From Listeria farberi (GTDB lineage: Bacteria > Bacillota > Bacilli > Lactobacillales > Listeriaceae), in NCBI RefSeq assembly GCF_014229245.1, contig NZ_JAARZJ010000001.1:62001-126000 (forward strand): 64,000 bases of DNA, written 5' to 3'. The first letter of the stretch is position 1. Every line of letters starts with the position of its first letter. Below are positions 38,340 through 49,443 of this stretch, one piece after another. The notes below the pieces were generated by a model, which worked only from the letters and a program-made list of their open reading frames with translations, was not told the origin of the DNA and ran no database searches. A program made the position numbers and the translations under genes.

Positions 38340-39620
38340 ATGGGTGATAGCGAAATTTATGTAAGTTTAGACATTGGAACAGCTTCTGTAAAAGTAATCA
38401 TCGCGGAAATGGCTGACGATAGACTCAATATTATCGGTGTTGGGAATGTCGAGTCATCCGGAATAAAAAAAGGGATTATTATCGACATAGACAAGACTGT
38501 AGAATCCATTAAAAAGGCAATTGAACAAGCAGAGAGAATGGTTGGCGTTGAAATTTCTCAAGTGATTGTTGGGGTAGTATCGAGTCAAGTGCATTTAGAA
38601 GCTTGCAGAGGAATTGTGGCAGTAGGTAGCGAAAATCGTGAAATCACAGATGATGATGTCTGGAATGTGATGGATGCTGCTCAAGTCGTTCCTCTATCTC
38701 CTGAACGAGAAATTATTAATACTATTCCAGATCAATTTGTTGTGGATGGTTTAACAGGAATTACAGATCCACGTGGAATGATTGGTGTTCGTCTAGAAAT
38801 GGAAGGCACACTAATTACAGGTTCAAAAACAATTTTACATAATACGTTACGTTGTGTAGAACGTGCTGGTCTCGAGATTTCTGATATTGCTTTACAACCG
38901 CTTGCTGAGGCTTCTATTTCTTTATCAGAAGATGATAAAGAATTTGGTACTGCTCTTGTGAATATTGGTGCAGGAACGACAACTATTAGTGTGTTTGAGC
39001 AAGGTAGGTTAACATACACTGGTGTTATTCCAGTAGGTGGAGATAATATCACAAAAGACTTATCTCTCGGACTAAACACATCTACTGCCAATGCAGATCG
39101 TGTTAAATTAGAACACGGTTATGCATTTTATGATGATGCTTCTCCTGATGAAGTTTTTGCAATTGATGTTATCGGTAGTGACCAAAAACAACATTTCACA
39201 CAAGTAGAAGTAGCAGATATTATTGAAGCGCGTATGGAAGAAATTTTCCAATTAGTTGTGGAAGAACTGAATCGAGTAGGTAAAACGCATCTTCCAGGAG
39301 GCTATGTATTAACTGGTGGCTCAATGGCGATTCCAGGAGCTATTGATTTAGCTGGAAAAACGTTGGCAGCACATGTTAGACTGGCGATTCCTGATTATAT
39401 CGGTGTTCGCGAACCATCCTTCACAACTGCAGTAGGCTTAATTAAATATGCTTATCAAATGGCTGAATTAGAAGGTCGTGATGTAAGTAGTACTGCTAGT
39501 GAGCCGCGTTATGATGACGAAGCACCAAAACCAAAACAACCTAAACAAAAACCAAAAAAATCAGATGACGAAAAAGTATCAACGAAAATGAAGAATTTTT
39601 TCGGCGCATTTTTTGAATAA
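38340..39620 (+). CDS. ftsA: cell division protein FtsA
   Basis: This 426-residue actin-like ATPase starts with YVSLDIGTASVKVI (phosphate 1 loop) and includes NIGAGTTTISVFEQG (phosphate 2) and VLTGGSMAIPG (adenosine motif). The C-terminus ends KMKNFFGAFFE, an amphipathic membrane-targeting helix that tethers FtsZ to the membrane. An acidic/Lys-Pro linker precedes it. AAGGAGGTG lies before the ATG. It is followed by ftsZ after 66 bases. Confidence 0.97.
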   Translation: MGDSEIYVSLDIGTASVKVIIAEMADDRLNIIGVGNVESSGIKKGIIIDIDKTVESIKKAIEQAERMVGVEISQVIVGVVSSQVHLEACRGIVAVGSENREITDDDVWNVMDAAQVVPLSPEREIINTIPDQFVVDGLTGITDPRGMIGVRLEMEGTLITGSKTILHNTLRCVERAGLEISDIALQPLAEASISLSEDDKEFGTALVNIGAGTTTISVFEQGRLTYTGVIPVGGDNITKDLSLGLNTSTANADRVKLEHGYAFYDDASPDEVFAIDVIGSDQKQHFTQVEVADIIEARMEEIFQLVVEELNRVGKTHLPGGYVLTGGSMAIPGAIDLAGKTLAAHVRLAIPDYIGVREPSFTTAVGLIKYAYQMAELEGRDVSSTASEPRYDDEAPKPKQPKQKPKKSDDEKVSTKMKNFFGAFFE

Positions 39621-39686
39621 AAGCGAATAGCTGGTAAGTCAGCAAGAAAAACGAATCGTATAAATCGGCAAATAGGAGGCAATAAT

Positions 39687-40862
39687 ATGTTAGAATTTGA
39701 CACTAGTTCAGAAAGTTTGGCAACAATTAAAGTAATCGGTGTTGGCGGCGGCGGTAACAACGCTGTAAACCGTATGATTGAGCATGGTGTTCAAGGAGTA
39801 GAATTTATCTCCGTTAATACAGACGCTCAAGCACTTAATTTAGCAAAAGCAGAAACAAAATTACAAATCGGTACAAAATTAACGCGTGGTTTAGGCGCGG
39901 GAGCTGTACCTGAAATTGGTAAAAAAGCAGCAGAAGAGAGTCGCGAACAAATTGAAGAAGCATTAAAAGGCTCTGATATGGTATTCGTAACTGCTGGAAT
40001 GGGCGGCGGAACTGGAACTGGTGCTGCACCTGTTATCGCTCAAATCGCTAAAGAAATGGGCGCTCTAACTGTAGGTGTTGTTACACGACCATTTGGTTTT
40101 GAAGGACCGAAACGTACGAAACAAGCCCTAACTGGAACAGAAGCAATGAAAGAAGCGGTGGATACTTTAATTGTTATCCCCAACGACCGTTTACTTCAAA
40201 TTGTGGATAAAAATACGCCAATGCTGGAAGCTTTCCGTGAAGCAGATAATGTTTTACGTCAAGGTGTACAAGGTATTTCTGATTTGATTGCCGTTCCTGG
40301 TTTAATTAACTTAGACTTTGCCGATGTAAAAACAATTATGACTAACCGTGGTTCTGCACTTATGGGTATCGGGATTGCAACTGGTGAAAACCGTGCCGCT
40401 GAAGCTGCCAAAAAAGCTATTTCTTCGCCACTTCTTGAAACTTCTGTTGATGGAGCTAAAGGCGTCCTAATGAATATTACTGGTGGATCTAACCTTAGTC
40501 TTTATGAAGTACAAGAAGCAGCAGAAATCGTATCAAGTGCATCAGATGAAGATGTAAACATGATTTTCGGTTCTGTTATTAACGACGAATTAAAAGATGA
40601 ACTGATTGTAACTGTTATTGCAACAGGTTTTGATGAAGAAAAGCAAGCGCAACAACAAGCGCAAGCAAATCGCCGTCCAAATCAATCTATTCAAGTAAAT
40701 CGTCCAAGCTATGCTGTGCAAGATGAACCACAAAATGATTACGCGCAAAATGCACCACAGCAAGCAAATGCACCAGTTCATGAACAACAAGCTGAACCAC
40801 AACAAAATAGTTCAGACGTTGATGTACCTGCATTTATCCGTAACCGTAACCGTCGCGGATAA
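39687..40862 (+). CDS. ftsZ: cell division GTPase FtsZ
   Basis: This 391-residue tubulin-like GTPase has [13 protein letters not shown] (18-30), the GTP-binding signature GGGTGTG at 106-112 and the T7-loop [12 protein letters not shown] Gln/Asn/Pro-rich linker of about 60 residues (about 320-376) leads to the C-terminal binding peptide [13 protein letters not shown], which contacts FtsA, SepF and others. It polymerises into the Z ring. AGGAGG precedes the ATG. Confidence 0.99.
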   Translation: MLEFDTSSESLATIKVIGVGGGGNNAVNRMIEHGVQGVEFISVNTDAQALNLAKAETKLQIGTKLTRGLGAGAVPEIGKKAAEESREQIEEALKGSDMVFVTAGMGGGTGTGAAPVIAQIAKEMGALTVGVVTRPFGFEGPKRTKQALTGTEAMKEAVDTLIVIPNDRLLQIVDKNTPMLEAFREADNVLRQGVQGISDLIAVPGLINLDFADVKTIMTNRGSALMGIGIATGENRAAEAAKKAISSPLLETSVDGAKGVLMNITGGSNLSLYEVQEAAEIVSSASDEDVNMIFGSVINDELKDELIVTVIATGFDEEKQAQQQAQANRRPNQSIQVNRPSYAVQDEPQNDYAQNAPQQANAPVHEQQAEPQQNSSDVDVPAFIRNRNRRG

Positions 40863-40879
40863 TACTTATAACATAATTT

Positions 40880-40918
40880 CACCCGGCCACTTTGGAAGCA
40901 TTGCCAAGTGACCGGGTA
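40880..40918 (+). terminator. strong hairpin after ftsZ without T tract
   Basis: ACCCGGCCACTTTGG pairs well with CCAAGTGACCGGGT around an eight-base loop. No T run follows, so it may stabilise or process the ftsAZ mRNA rather than end transcription. Confidence 0.5.
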
Positions 40919-40982
40919 TCTGATTATAACAAGAAGCGTTTTAATTTAAGCGCTTCGGGAATTATATAAGGTGATTAAATAA

Positions 40983-41672
40983 ATGACAAAACAAGCTAAT
41001 TTAGAAAAAGTAACCGCACAAATTGAGCGTGTCTGTGAAGAAAGTAATCGTGCCCCGGAAGACGTAACATTAGTAGCTGTTACAAAAACAATTGATGTAA
41101 CTGGAATTACAGAACTGTATGATTTAGGTATCCGCCATTTTGGTGAAAATCGTGCAGATGTTTTCCTAGAAAAAACAGTAGAACTTGCAGATAAAGGTGA
41201 CATTAGTTGGCATTACATTGGATCTTTACAAACGCGTAAAGTCAAAGATGTTTTACCAAAAATTGATTATTTGCATTCGCTTGACAGAGCATCACTTGCA
41301 AAAGAAATTGAAAAGCGTGCTAATAAACCAGTGAAATGTTTTCTTCAAGTGAATATTTCTGGTGAGGAGAGCAAACATGGCTTTTCTAAAAAAGAGGCGC
41401 TAGCTTTTTTACAAGAATCAGATTTCAACTTTATTGAAGTTGTTGGATTAATGACAATGGCACCTATTACAAATAGTGACATAGAGCTGCATCACGTATT
41501 TCATGAGTTAAAGCAATTGCAGCAAGAAATTCATGCGCTTCAGTTAAAAAACATTCCGTGCACTGAGTTGTCTATGGGGATGACGAACGACTATGGGATT
41601 GCGATTACAGAAGGTGCAACATTTATACGAGTAGGAAGAGCTTTGGTGAGTGACGATAATATGGAGGTGTAA
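40983..41672 (+). CDS. ylmE: PLP-binding protein YggS/YlmE family
   Basis: This 229-residue protein matches the YggS/PLPBP family: TLVAVTKTID (the Lys that forms the PLP Schiff base), FGENRADVFLEK, WHYIGSLQTRK and the LSMGMTNDYGIAI phosphate-binding motif. Members maintain pyridoxal phosphate and amino acid balance; no catalytic activity is established. AAGGTG lies before the ATG. It sits between ftsZ and sepF as in B. subtilis, but ylmD is missing. Confidence 0.95.
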   Translation: MTKQANLEKVTAQIERVCEESNRAPEDVTLVAVTKTIDVTGITELYDLGIRHFGENRADVFLEKTVELADKGDISWHYIGSLQTRKVKDVLPKIDYLHSLDRASLAKEIEKRANKPVKCFLQVNISGEESKHGFSKKEALAFLQESDFNFIEVVGLMTMAPITNSDIELHHVFHELKQLQQEIHALQLKNIPCTELSMGMTNDYGIAITEGATFIRVGRALVSDDNMEV

Positions 41673-41675
41673 CAA

Positions 41676-42134
41676 ATGGGACTATCGAATAAATTTAAGT
41701 CATTCTTTTTCTTAGATGAAGAAGAGGAATATTATGAAGAGGAAGTAGCGAGGGAACCTGAACCTATGCAAAAGAAAACGAAGAAAGAAAAACCAAATAA
41801 AAATCGTTTTTATGCGGTTGAAGAAGAAGATGCGAAGGTGGTCAGTATGCAGGGAGCTCAGTATTCTAGTCGTATGGTACTCGCAGAACCGCGAGTATAT
41901 GCAGAAGCCCAAGAACTTGCGGACTATTTAAAAGATTATAAAACAGTAGTTGTAAACTTACAACGCATTAGCCACGACCAAGCAACACGTATTGTTGATT
42001 TCTTAAGCGGTACAGTTTATGCATTGGGTGGAGATATTCAACGTGTTGGAAATAATATTTTCTTATGTACTCCAGATAATGTGGAGGTAAATGGCTCGAT
42101 TTCCGAAATGCTTGATGAACAAAACTTTATGTGA
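41676..42134 (+). CDS. sepF: cell division protein SepF
   Basis: This 152-residue protein starts with the membrane-binding amphipathic helix ([13 protein letters not shown]), has an acidic and Lys-rich linker, and ends with the SepF core (about 65-145: [34 protein letters not shown]). SepF forms rings that bind FtsZ C-termini and shape the septum. Its start is three bases after ylmE with GGAGGTG inside ylmE's end, so they are coupled. Confidence 0.96.
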   Translation: MGLSNKFKSFFFLDEEEEYYEEEVAREPEPMQKKTKKEKPNKNRFYAVEEEDAKVVSMQGAQYSSRMVLAEPRVYAEAQELADYLKDYKTVVVNLQRISHDQATRIVDFLSGTVYALGGDIQRVGNNIFLCTPDNVEVNGSISEMLDEQNFM

Positions 42135-42156
42135 TGAATTAGAGGTGTAAACTAGA

Positions 42157-42447
42157 TTGCAAAGTATTTTATATCAAGTGGTGGAAGTCATTTTATTTAT
42201 TATTAGATGGTTGCCAACACTAATGTTTATTTATTTCTTGATGAGCTGGTTTCCAGGTGCAAGAGAGTCAAAAATCGGCCAATTTTTAGCTCGTATTTTT
42301 GAACCGATTTTAGAGCCTTTTAGAAGAATTATTCCGCCGATTGGTATGTTTGATATTTCGTCCCTTGTGGCTTATTTCATTTTCCAATATGCGATGAGAG
42401 TTTTAACAGGTTTAATTCAAGTGTATGTCATTCCAATGTTATTTTAA
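42157..42447 (+). CDS. ylmG: YggT family membrane protein (YlmG)
   Basis: This 96-residue protein has two membrane segments (about 4-26 and 66-90) and the YggT core LMSWFPGARESKIGQFLARIFEPILEPFRRIIPP. The family is linked to division and membrane organisation, with no known biochemical role. The start is TTG at 42157 with AGAGGTG upstream; no in-frame ATG is closer. It ends at a terminator. Confidence 0.9.
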   Translation: MQSILYQVVEVILFIIRWLPTLMFIYFLMSWFPGARESKIGQFLARIFEPILEPFRRIIPPIGMFDISSLVAYFIFQYAMRVLTGLIQVYVIPMLF

Positions 42448-42482
42448 AAAGCGCACCCGTTTTGATATGGGTGGCTTTTTTT
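42447..42482 (+). terminator. rho-independent terminator after ylmG
   Basis: AAAAGCGCACCC pairs with GGGTGGCTTTTTT around an eight-base loop and ends in a T run. Confidence 0.75.
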
Positions 42483-42520
42483 ATCAAGAAGCAAGATTAG
42501 CTTAGTAGCAGCTGGTTTCA

Positions 42521-42529
42521 TGGTATAAT
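42521..42529 (+). promoter_or_regulatory. candidate extended -10 promoter for ylmH
   Basis: TGGTATAAT is an extended -10 box (TGn plus a perfect TATAAT) 41 bases before ylmH. The -35 region is poor. With the terminator after ylmG it suggests ylmH can be transcribed alone. Confidence 0.5.
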
Positions 42530-42570
42530 TGGGCTAAAGAATCGGAACGGATTGAAAGGGAGAAATTATA

Positions 42571-43347
42571 ATGGATGGAATTTATCAGCATTTTCGCGCG
42601 GAAGAATACGCATTTATTGATAAAATTTTAGGAGTTACGATGCAAGTTGAAAATGAATATACACCGCAACTAACGGATTTTTTGGACCCGAGGCAACGTT
42701 ATATTACCGAGACAGTTATTGGAGGTTATGAGCATATTGGCGTCCAGTTTTTTGGTGGGGTGCCGCACGCGGAACGCCGCCGTGCACTGATTTATCCAGA
42801 TTATTATACACCAACAGAAGCTGACTTTGAGATTGCTTTATTCCATATTCGCTATCCGGTGAAATTTACGACGCTCACACATCAAAAAATCCTCGGAACA
42901 TTGATGTCGCTTGGAATGAAACGCGATATTTTTGGAGATATTTTAAATAATGGCACTGAATGGCAGCTGTTAGTAGAAAGTACGATGAAGGATTATTTAA
43001 CATTACAACTTGAAAAAATCGGTAAAGTAAATGTGATGTTAGAAGAAACTGATTTGGCGAATGCTGTGTATGCGCCAGTTGTTTGGGAAGAAATGGGCCT
43101 AACCGTTTCTAGTATGCGACTTGATGTGATTATTAGTAGTGCGCATCATATCTCTAGGCAGAAGGCGAAACAACTAGTCACCGCGGGACTTGTTAAAGTG
43201 AACTGGAAAACAGTAGAAAATCCTGATTTCGAATGTGAGGAAGAAGACGTATTATCGGCTCGTGGATATGGACGAGTGAAAGTATTATCAACTGGCGGTA
43301 GAACGAAAAAAGATAAAATTCGGATAGAAATTGGGTATTTAAAATAA
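42571..43347 (+). CDS. ylmH: S4-domain RNA-binding protein YlmH
   Basis: This 258-residue protein has an N-terminal YlmH-specific region and a C-terminal S4 domain (about 180-245: MRLDVIISSAHHISRQKAKQLVTAGLVKVNWK). Relatives bind stalled 50S-peptidyl-tRNA complexes and aid ribosome quality control. AAAGGGAG precedes the ATG. In B. subtilis divIVA and ileS follow directly; here the NAD cluster lies in between. Confidence 0.93.
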   Translation: MDGIYQHFRAEEYAFIDKILGVTMQVENEYTPQLTDFLDPRQRYITETVIGGYEHIGVQFFGGVPHAERRRALIYPDYYTPTEADFEIALFHIRYPVKFTTLTHQKILGTLMSLGMKRDIFGDILNNGTEWQLLVESTMKDYLTLQLEKIGKVNVMLEETDLANAVYAPVVWEEMGLTVSSMRLDVIISSAHHISRQKAKQLVTAGLVKVNWKTVENPDFECEEEDVLSARGYGRVKVLSTGGRTKKDKIRIEIGYLK

Positions 43348-43379
43348 AAACGAAAGCAGTTGCTGCTTTCGTTTTTTTG
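43346..43379. terminator. bidirectional terminator between ylmH and nadA
   Basis: AAAAACGAAAGCAG pairs with CTGCTTTCGTTTTT around a tiny loop; T runs occur on both strands, covering the whole 33-base gap between convergent genes. Confidence 0.9.
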
Positions 43380-43380
43380 G

Positions 43381-44477
43381 CTAGCTTAATTGGAGCATTC
43401 TTTCTAAGGCTTTTAACGCAAATTTGGTTGTATGTTCATCCACTTTGATTTGATTTCTTTGTTCGCCGTTTTGAATAGCTTCGAGTGTCCAAAGTAAATG
43501 AGGTAAGTCGATTCGATTCATTGTCATACACGGACACATAAAAGGGTTGAGCGAGACGATTTTTTTATCTGGATTTTCTTGAATAATGCGACCGACCAGA
43601 TTGGCTTCTGTGCCGACAGCCCATTCGGTGCCAGGTGCTGCATTGCTTATTTCTGTTACAATTTTTTTCGTTGAACCAGCGTCATCTGCTAGTGAAACGA
43701 CTTCATGGGTACATTCAGGATGAACAATAATTCGCATGTTAGGATGATTTTTACGAATGTTTTCGATATTTTTAACTGTAAAATGTTGGTGGACGGAGCA
43801 GTAGCCTTTCCATAAAATTACTTTACAATCAGCTAGATTACCGTCATATTCCAGTTCGTTTTTTATCGGATTCCAAATGGCCATATGTTCTAACGGAATG
43901 CCTAGTTCAAAAGCTGTATTCCGACCTAGATGCTGGTCTGGAAGAAAGAAAATCCGCTCTTTTTGCTGAAGCGCCCATGAGACAATCTTAGTTGCATTAC
44001 TGGATGTAACTGTTGTACCACCATGCTCGCCAACGAAGGATTTAATTGCAGCCGTGGAATTAATATAAGTGACTGGCAAAATAGTATCACCAAACAGATG
44101 TTGTAGTTTGGGCCAAGCGTTGGTTAATTGGTGAATATCTGCCATATCCGCCATCGAACAACCAGCTCGCATATCCGGTAACGTCACAATCTGCTCATTT
44201 GTCGTGAGCATATCTGCTGTTTCAGCCATAAAATGAACGCCACAAAAAACGATATGTTTTGCTTTTTTATTATTTGCAGCTATTTGTGCTAACTGTAAAG
44301 AGTCACCAATTGCATCTGCAAAAGGAACGACTTCATCTTTTTGATAATGGTGGCAAGGAATAAAAAGGTCTTCGCCAAGTTGCGCTTTGATTTCTGTGAC
44401 ACGAGTTATCATTTCTTGTGGGGTCATATGTTTATAACGAGCCGGCATCGTATCTTGTTCTACAGTCTCTAGTAAAT

Positions 44478-44481
<4 letters not shown>
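43381..44481 (-). CDS. nadA: quinolinate synthase NadA
   Basis: This 366-residue enzyme condenses iminoaspartate with dihydroxyacetone phosphate to quinolinate using a [4Fe-4S] cluster. Cluster ligand candidates are C108 ([10 protein letters not shown]), C228 (KGYCSVHQ) and C318 (MCPCMTMN), matching the three essential cysteines of the B. subtilis enzyme. HHYQKDEVV near 44-52 is the typical N-terminal motif. The start overlaps the nadC stop by four bases. It is third in nadB-nadC-nadA. Confidence 0.97.
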
Positions 44482-46905
<2,424 letters not shown>

Positions 46906-48012
46906 ATGATTTACTTTGACCATGCAGCAACTACGAAAATGAGTGAAGCTTCCTTACAAGTTTTTATGGATGCCTCGCGAGAATTCTTTGCTAATTCGGA
47001 GAGTTTACATGATGCTGGGACGAAATCGGCAGCCCTTTTAGAAAAATGCCGGGAAAATTTTGCTGAGTTATTACAAGTTCCAAACCGCGGGATTTTATTT
47101 ACGAGTGGTGGAACAGAAAGTAACCAAATCGCCATCCAAACGCTAATCCATACAACTGATAAGAAAGAAGTGCTTGTAAGTCCGCTGGAACACGCTTCTG
47201 TTTGGCAGCAACTAATGGCACTCGAACAAGCGGGAAAGTGTCGCATTAAAGCATTACCAGTTGATTCGTTTGGGCAAGTAAATCCAGCTACTTTAGAAAA
47301 AATGATTTCTGCTGAGACTGGGCTTATTATTATTCAACATGTTAATTCGGAAATCGGAACCATCCAACCAATCGCGGAACTAGCTCACATTGCTAAAAAA
47401 GCAGGTGTCTTTTTTCATACCGACATTGTTCAATCCTTTGGAAAACTTGATTTAGAATTAAGCGATGTCACTAGTTTTAGTATTTCATCGCATAAAATTT
47501 ATGGACCAAAAGGGGCTGGAATCCTTTTTATGAAACCAGATTCTCCCTTGCAGGTAGTTTTGCCAGATGTACATCATGAATTTGGCTTTAGACCGGGGAC
47601 GGTAAATGTTCCAGCTATTGCTGCCTTTACAACTGCCGCCTATGATATAATAGAAAATAGAGAACAAGAAGCGATTAGAGCTATGAAACTAAAAGCTGCG
47701 ATTTGCGACACATTAGAAGCGCGAGTAGAAGTGGAAGGTGGACCCAATACATCGCCGTATATTTTAGGACTTACTTTGCCAAATATGCAAGGTCAGGAAG
47801 CGTTACTTGCTTTAAACGAAGCAGATATTCAAATCTCGACGACGAGTGCATGTAGTTTACGTGATTTAGCTCCGTCCAGAACATTAATTGCTACTGGAAA
47901 AACAACAGAAGAAGCAAACCGTTTTATCCGGCTATCTTTTGGAAAAGAAAATGAATTAAACGATAGTGCTATTTTTAAGGAAGAAATCGATAAATTACTA
48001 CGAAAAAGGTGA
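46906..48012 (+). CDS. cysteine desulfurase dedicated to NadA (NifS/IscS-like)
   Basis: This 368-residue class V aminotransferase-fold enzyme binds PLP at K197 (SISSHKIYGPKGAG) and has catalytic C316 (STTSACS) in the expected loop. It takes sulfur from cysteine for iron-sulfur clusters. B. subtilis has the same NifS-like gene next to nadBCA, required to mature NadA, so that role is likely here. AAGGGAGAG precedes the ATG. niaR follows immediately, five bases on. Confidence 0.93.
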   Translation: MIYFDHAATTKMSEASLQVFMDASREFFANSESLHDAGTKSAALLEKCRENFAELLQVPNRGILFTSGGTESNQIAIQTLIHTTDKKEVLVSPLEHASVWQQLMALEQAGKCRIKALPVDSFGQVNPATLEKMISAETGLIIIQHVNSEIGTIQPIAELAHIAKKAGVFFHTDIVQSFGKLDLELSDVTSFSISSHKIYGPKGAGILFMKPDSPLQVVLPDVHHEFGFRPGTVNVPAIAAFTTAAYDIIENREQEAIRAMKLKAAICDTLEARVEVEGGPNTSPYILGLTLPNMQGQEALLALNEADIQISTTSACSLRDLAPSRTLIATGKTTEEANRFIRLSFGKENELNDSAIFKEEIDKLLRKR

Positions 48013-48016
48013 TAAG

Positions 48017-48538
48017 ATGAAAAAAATATTAGGTGATACGCGTAGGCAAATGATTTTAAAATGGCTGAAAGAAGCCGAGGTACCAATTTCTGGAAATCAA
48101 TTAGCGCAGAAAACAAATGTTAGCCGCCAAGTGATTGTTCAAGATATTTCTTTGTTAAAAGCTGGCAATGAACCAATTATGGCTACTCCACAAGGTTATA
48201 TTTATGCGAACGAGACGAGTTATACAGGTGAAAGGCGCGTTATTGCTGTAAAACACACGAAAGAGCAAGCTGCCGAGGAACTAAATATTTTGGTGGATCA
48301 CGGTGTTTCCATTATTGATGTGATTGTGGACCATCCAATATACGGCGAAATCACTGCTTCACTGCATTTAAAAAGCCGTTTTGATGTAGAAAAATTTGTG
48401 CGGAAATTGCAAACAACAGGAGCGGTCATGCTTTCTGGTTTAACGGATGGAACACATTTACATACGATTGAAGCAGATACGAAAGAACAATTAGAGCAAG
48501 CGATTAAAGCGCTAGATAAAGCAGGATTTTTAATCTAA
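48017..48538 (+). CDS. niaR: NAD biosynthesis repressor NiaR (YrxA, 3H domain)
   Basis: This 173-residue protein has an N-terminal winged helix (about 5-60: MILKWLKEAEVPISGNQLAQKTNVSRQVIVQDISLLK) and a C-terminal 3H ligand-binding domain (about 75-170) with His in AVKHTKEQ, ILVDHGVS, VDHPIYGE and THLHTIEAD. NiaR represses NAD genes and niacin transporters when nicotinic acid is bound. The ATG at 48017 has AAAGGTGAT upstream; the longer frame from 47966 overlaps the desulfurase and is rejected. Confidence 0.93.
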   Translation: MKKILGDTRRQMILKWLKEAEVPISGNQLAQKTNVSRQVIVQDISLLKAGNEPIMATPQGYIYANETSYTGERRVIAVKHTKEQAAEELNILVDHGVSIIDVIVDHPIYGEITASLHLKSRFDVEKFVRKLQTTGAVMLSGLTDGTHLHTIEADTKEQLEQAIKALDKAGFLI

Positions 48539-48633
48539 CCATTTTTCAATATAAATTCTAGGAAAAAGCTAGTAACTATGATAGAATGTATGTTAGGTAT
48601 TTATAAACAAATAGTCGTATGGAGGTGCTAGAT

Positions 48634-49161
48634 ATGCCATTATCGCCGCTGGATATACATAACAAAGAGTTTACCCGTGGTTTTAGAGGTTATGACGAAG
48701 ACGAAGTAAATGACTTCCTCGATCAAATCATTAAAGATTATGAACAAGTTATTAAAGAGAAAAAGCGTATTGAGGACACTTTAAATAATAGTGAAGAACG
48801 TTTAGGTCATTTTACAAACATTGAAGAAACATTAAACAAATCATTAATCGTGGCACAAACAGCTGCCGAAGAAGTGAAAGCTTCCGCTGAAAAAGAAGCA
48901 AAACTTATTATCCGTGAAGCTGAAAAAAATGCAGATCGAATTTTAAGCGACTCACTTTCTAAAGCGCGCAAAATCGCGATTGAAATTGAAGACCTAAAAC
49001 GCCAATCTAAAGTATTCCGTGAGCGTCTGCGTATGTTAGTAGAAGCGCAAATGGATTTAATTAAAAGTGAAGATTGGCAGCAAATGATGGCTTATGATGT
49101 AGATGCAACAGAACTAGCGTCTATTAAAGAAGTCGAAGCTGCTGAATCAGAAGAACGTTAA
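48634..49161 (+). CDS. divIVA: cell pole and septum organiser DivIVA
   Basis: This 175-residue coiled-coil protein begins PLSPLDIHNKEFTRGFRGYDEDEVNDFLDQII, the lipid-binding domain with the membrane-inserting Phe/Arg loop, followed by a tetrameric coiled coil (about 65-150). In Listeria DivIVA directs septum placement and SecA2-dependent secretion of autolysins. The ATG at 48634 follows GGAGGTG; the ATG at 48619 overlaps that site. Standard length. Confidence 0.97.
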   Translation: MPLSPLDIHNKEFTRGFRGYDEDEVNDFLDQIIKDYEQVIKEKKRIEDTLNNSEERLGHFTNIEETLNKSLIVAQTAAEEVKASAEKEAKLIIREAEKNADRILSDSLSKARKIAIEIEDLKRQSKVFRERLRMLVEAQMDLIKSEDWQQMMAYDVDATELASIKEVEAAESEER

Positions 49162-49183
49162 AAACGATTATAAGAGACAAGTA

Positions 49184-49411
49184 AATTTTTTAGATATAGG
49201 ATACAAAGCGAGTTGGTGCAAGGTGCGAGACCAGCTATCCTCTAAAAAATCGAAATCACTCTTTAGTTCTAACCCGAAAAAGCAACTGCTTGAGTAAGTG
49301 TTAGCGCGAGCCGGCGTTATGGCTTTAATGAAGTGGGCAAGCAATTAACATGCATGTCAACAAGGGTGGTACCGCGAATCTCGTCCCTTTTTTGGGAGAG
49401 ATTTTTTTGTG
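49184..49411 (+). ncRNA. T-box riboswitch, isoleucine, upstream of ileS
   Basis: The T-box sequence AAGGGTGGTACCGCG (49362-49376) is followed by a rho-independent terminator (AATCTCGTCCC / GGGAGAGATT plus T run, about 49377-49410). Stem I is closed by TTTTTTAGA / TCTAAAAAA arms around 49186-49250. Its 3' side holds ATC at 49237-49239, an isoleucine codon fitting the specifier. Uncharged tRNA(Ile) should favour the antiterminator and allow ileS transcription. Confidence 0.95.
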
Positions 49412-49443
49412 TTTAAAAATAAAGATTTAAAGGAGAATAAAAC

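Noticed and set aside
38732-39091. 119-codon minus-strand frame within ftsA
   Set aside because: Antisense shadow of a certain gene, without start signals or recognisable motifs.
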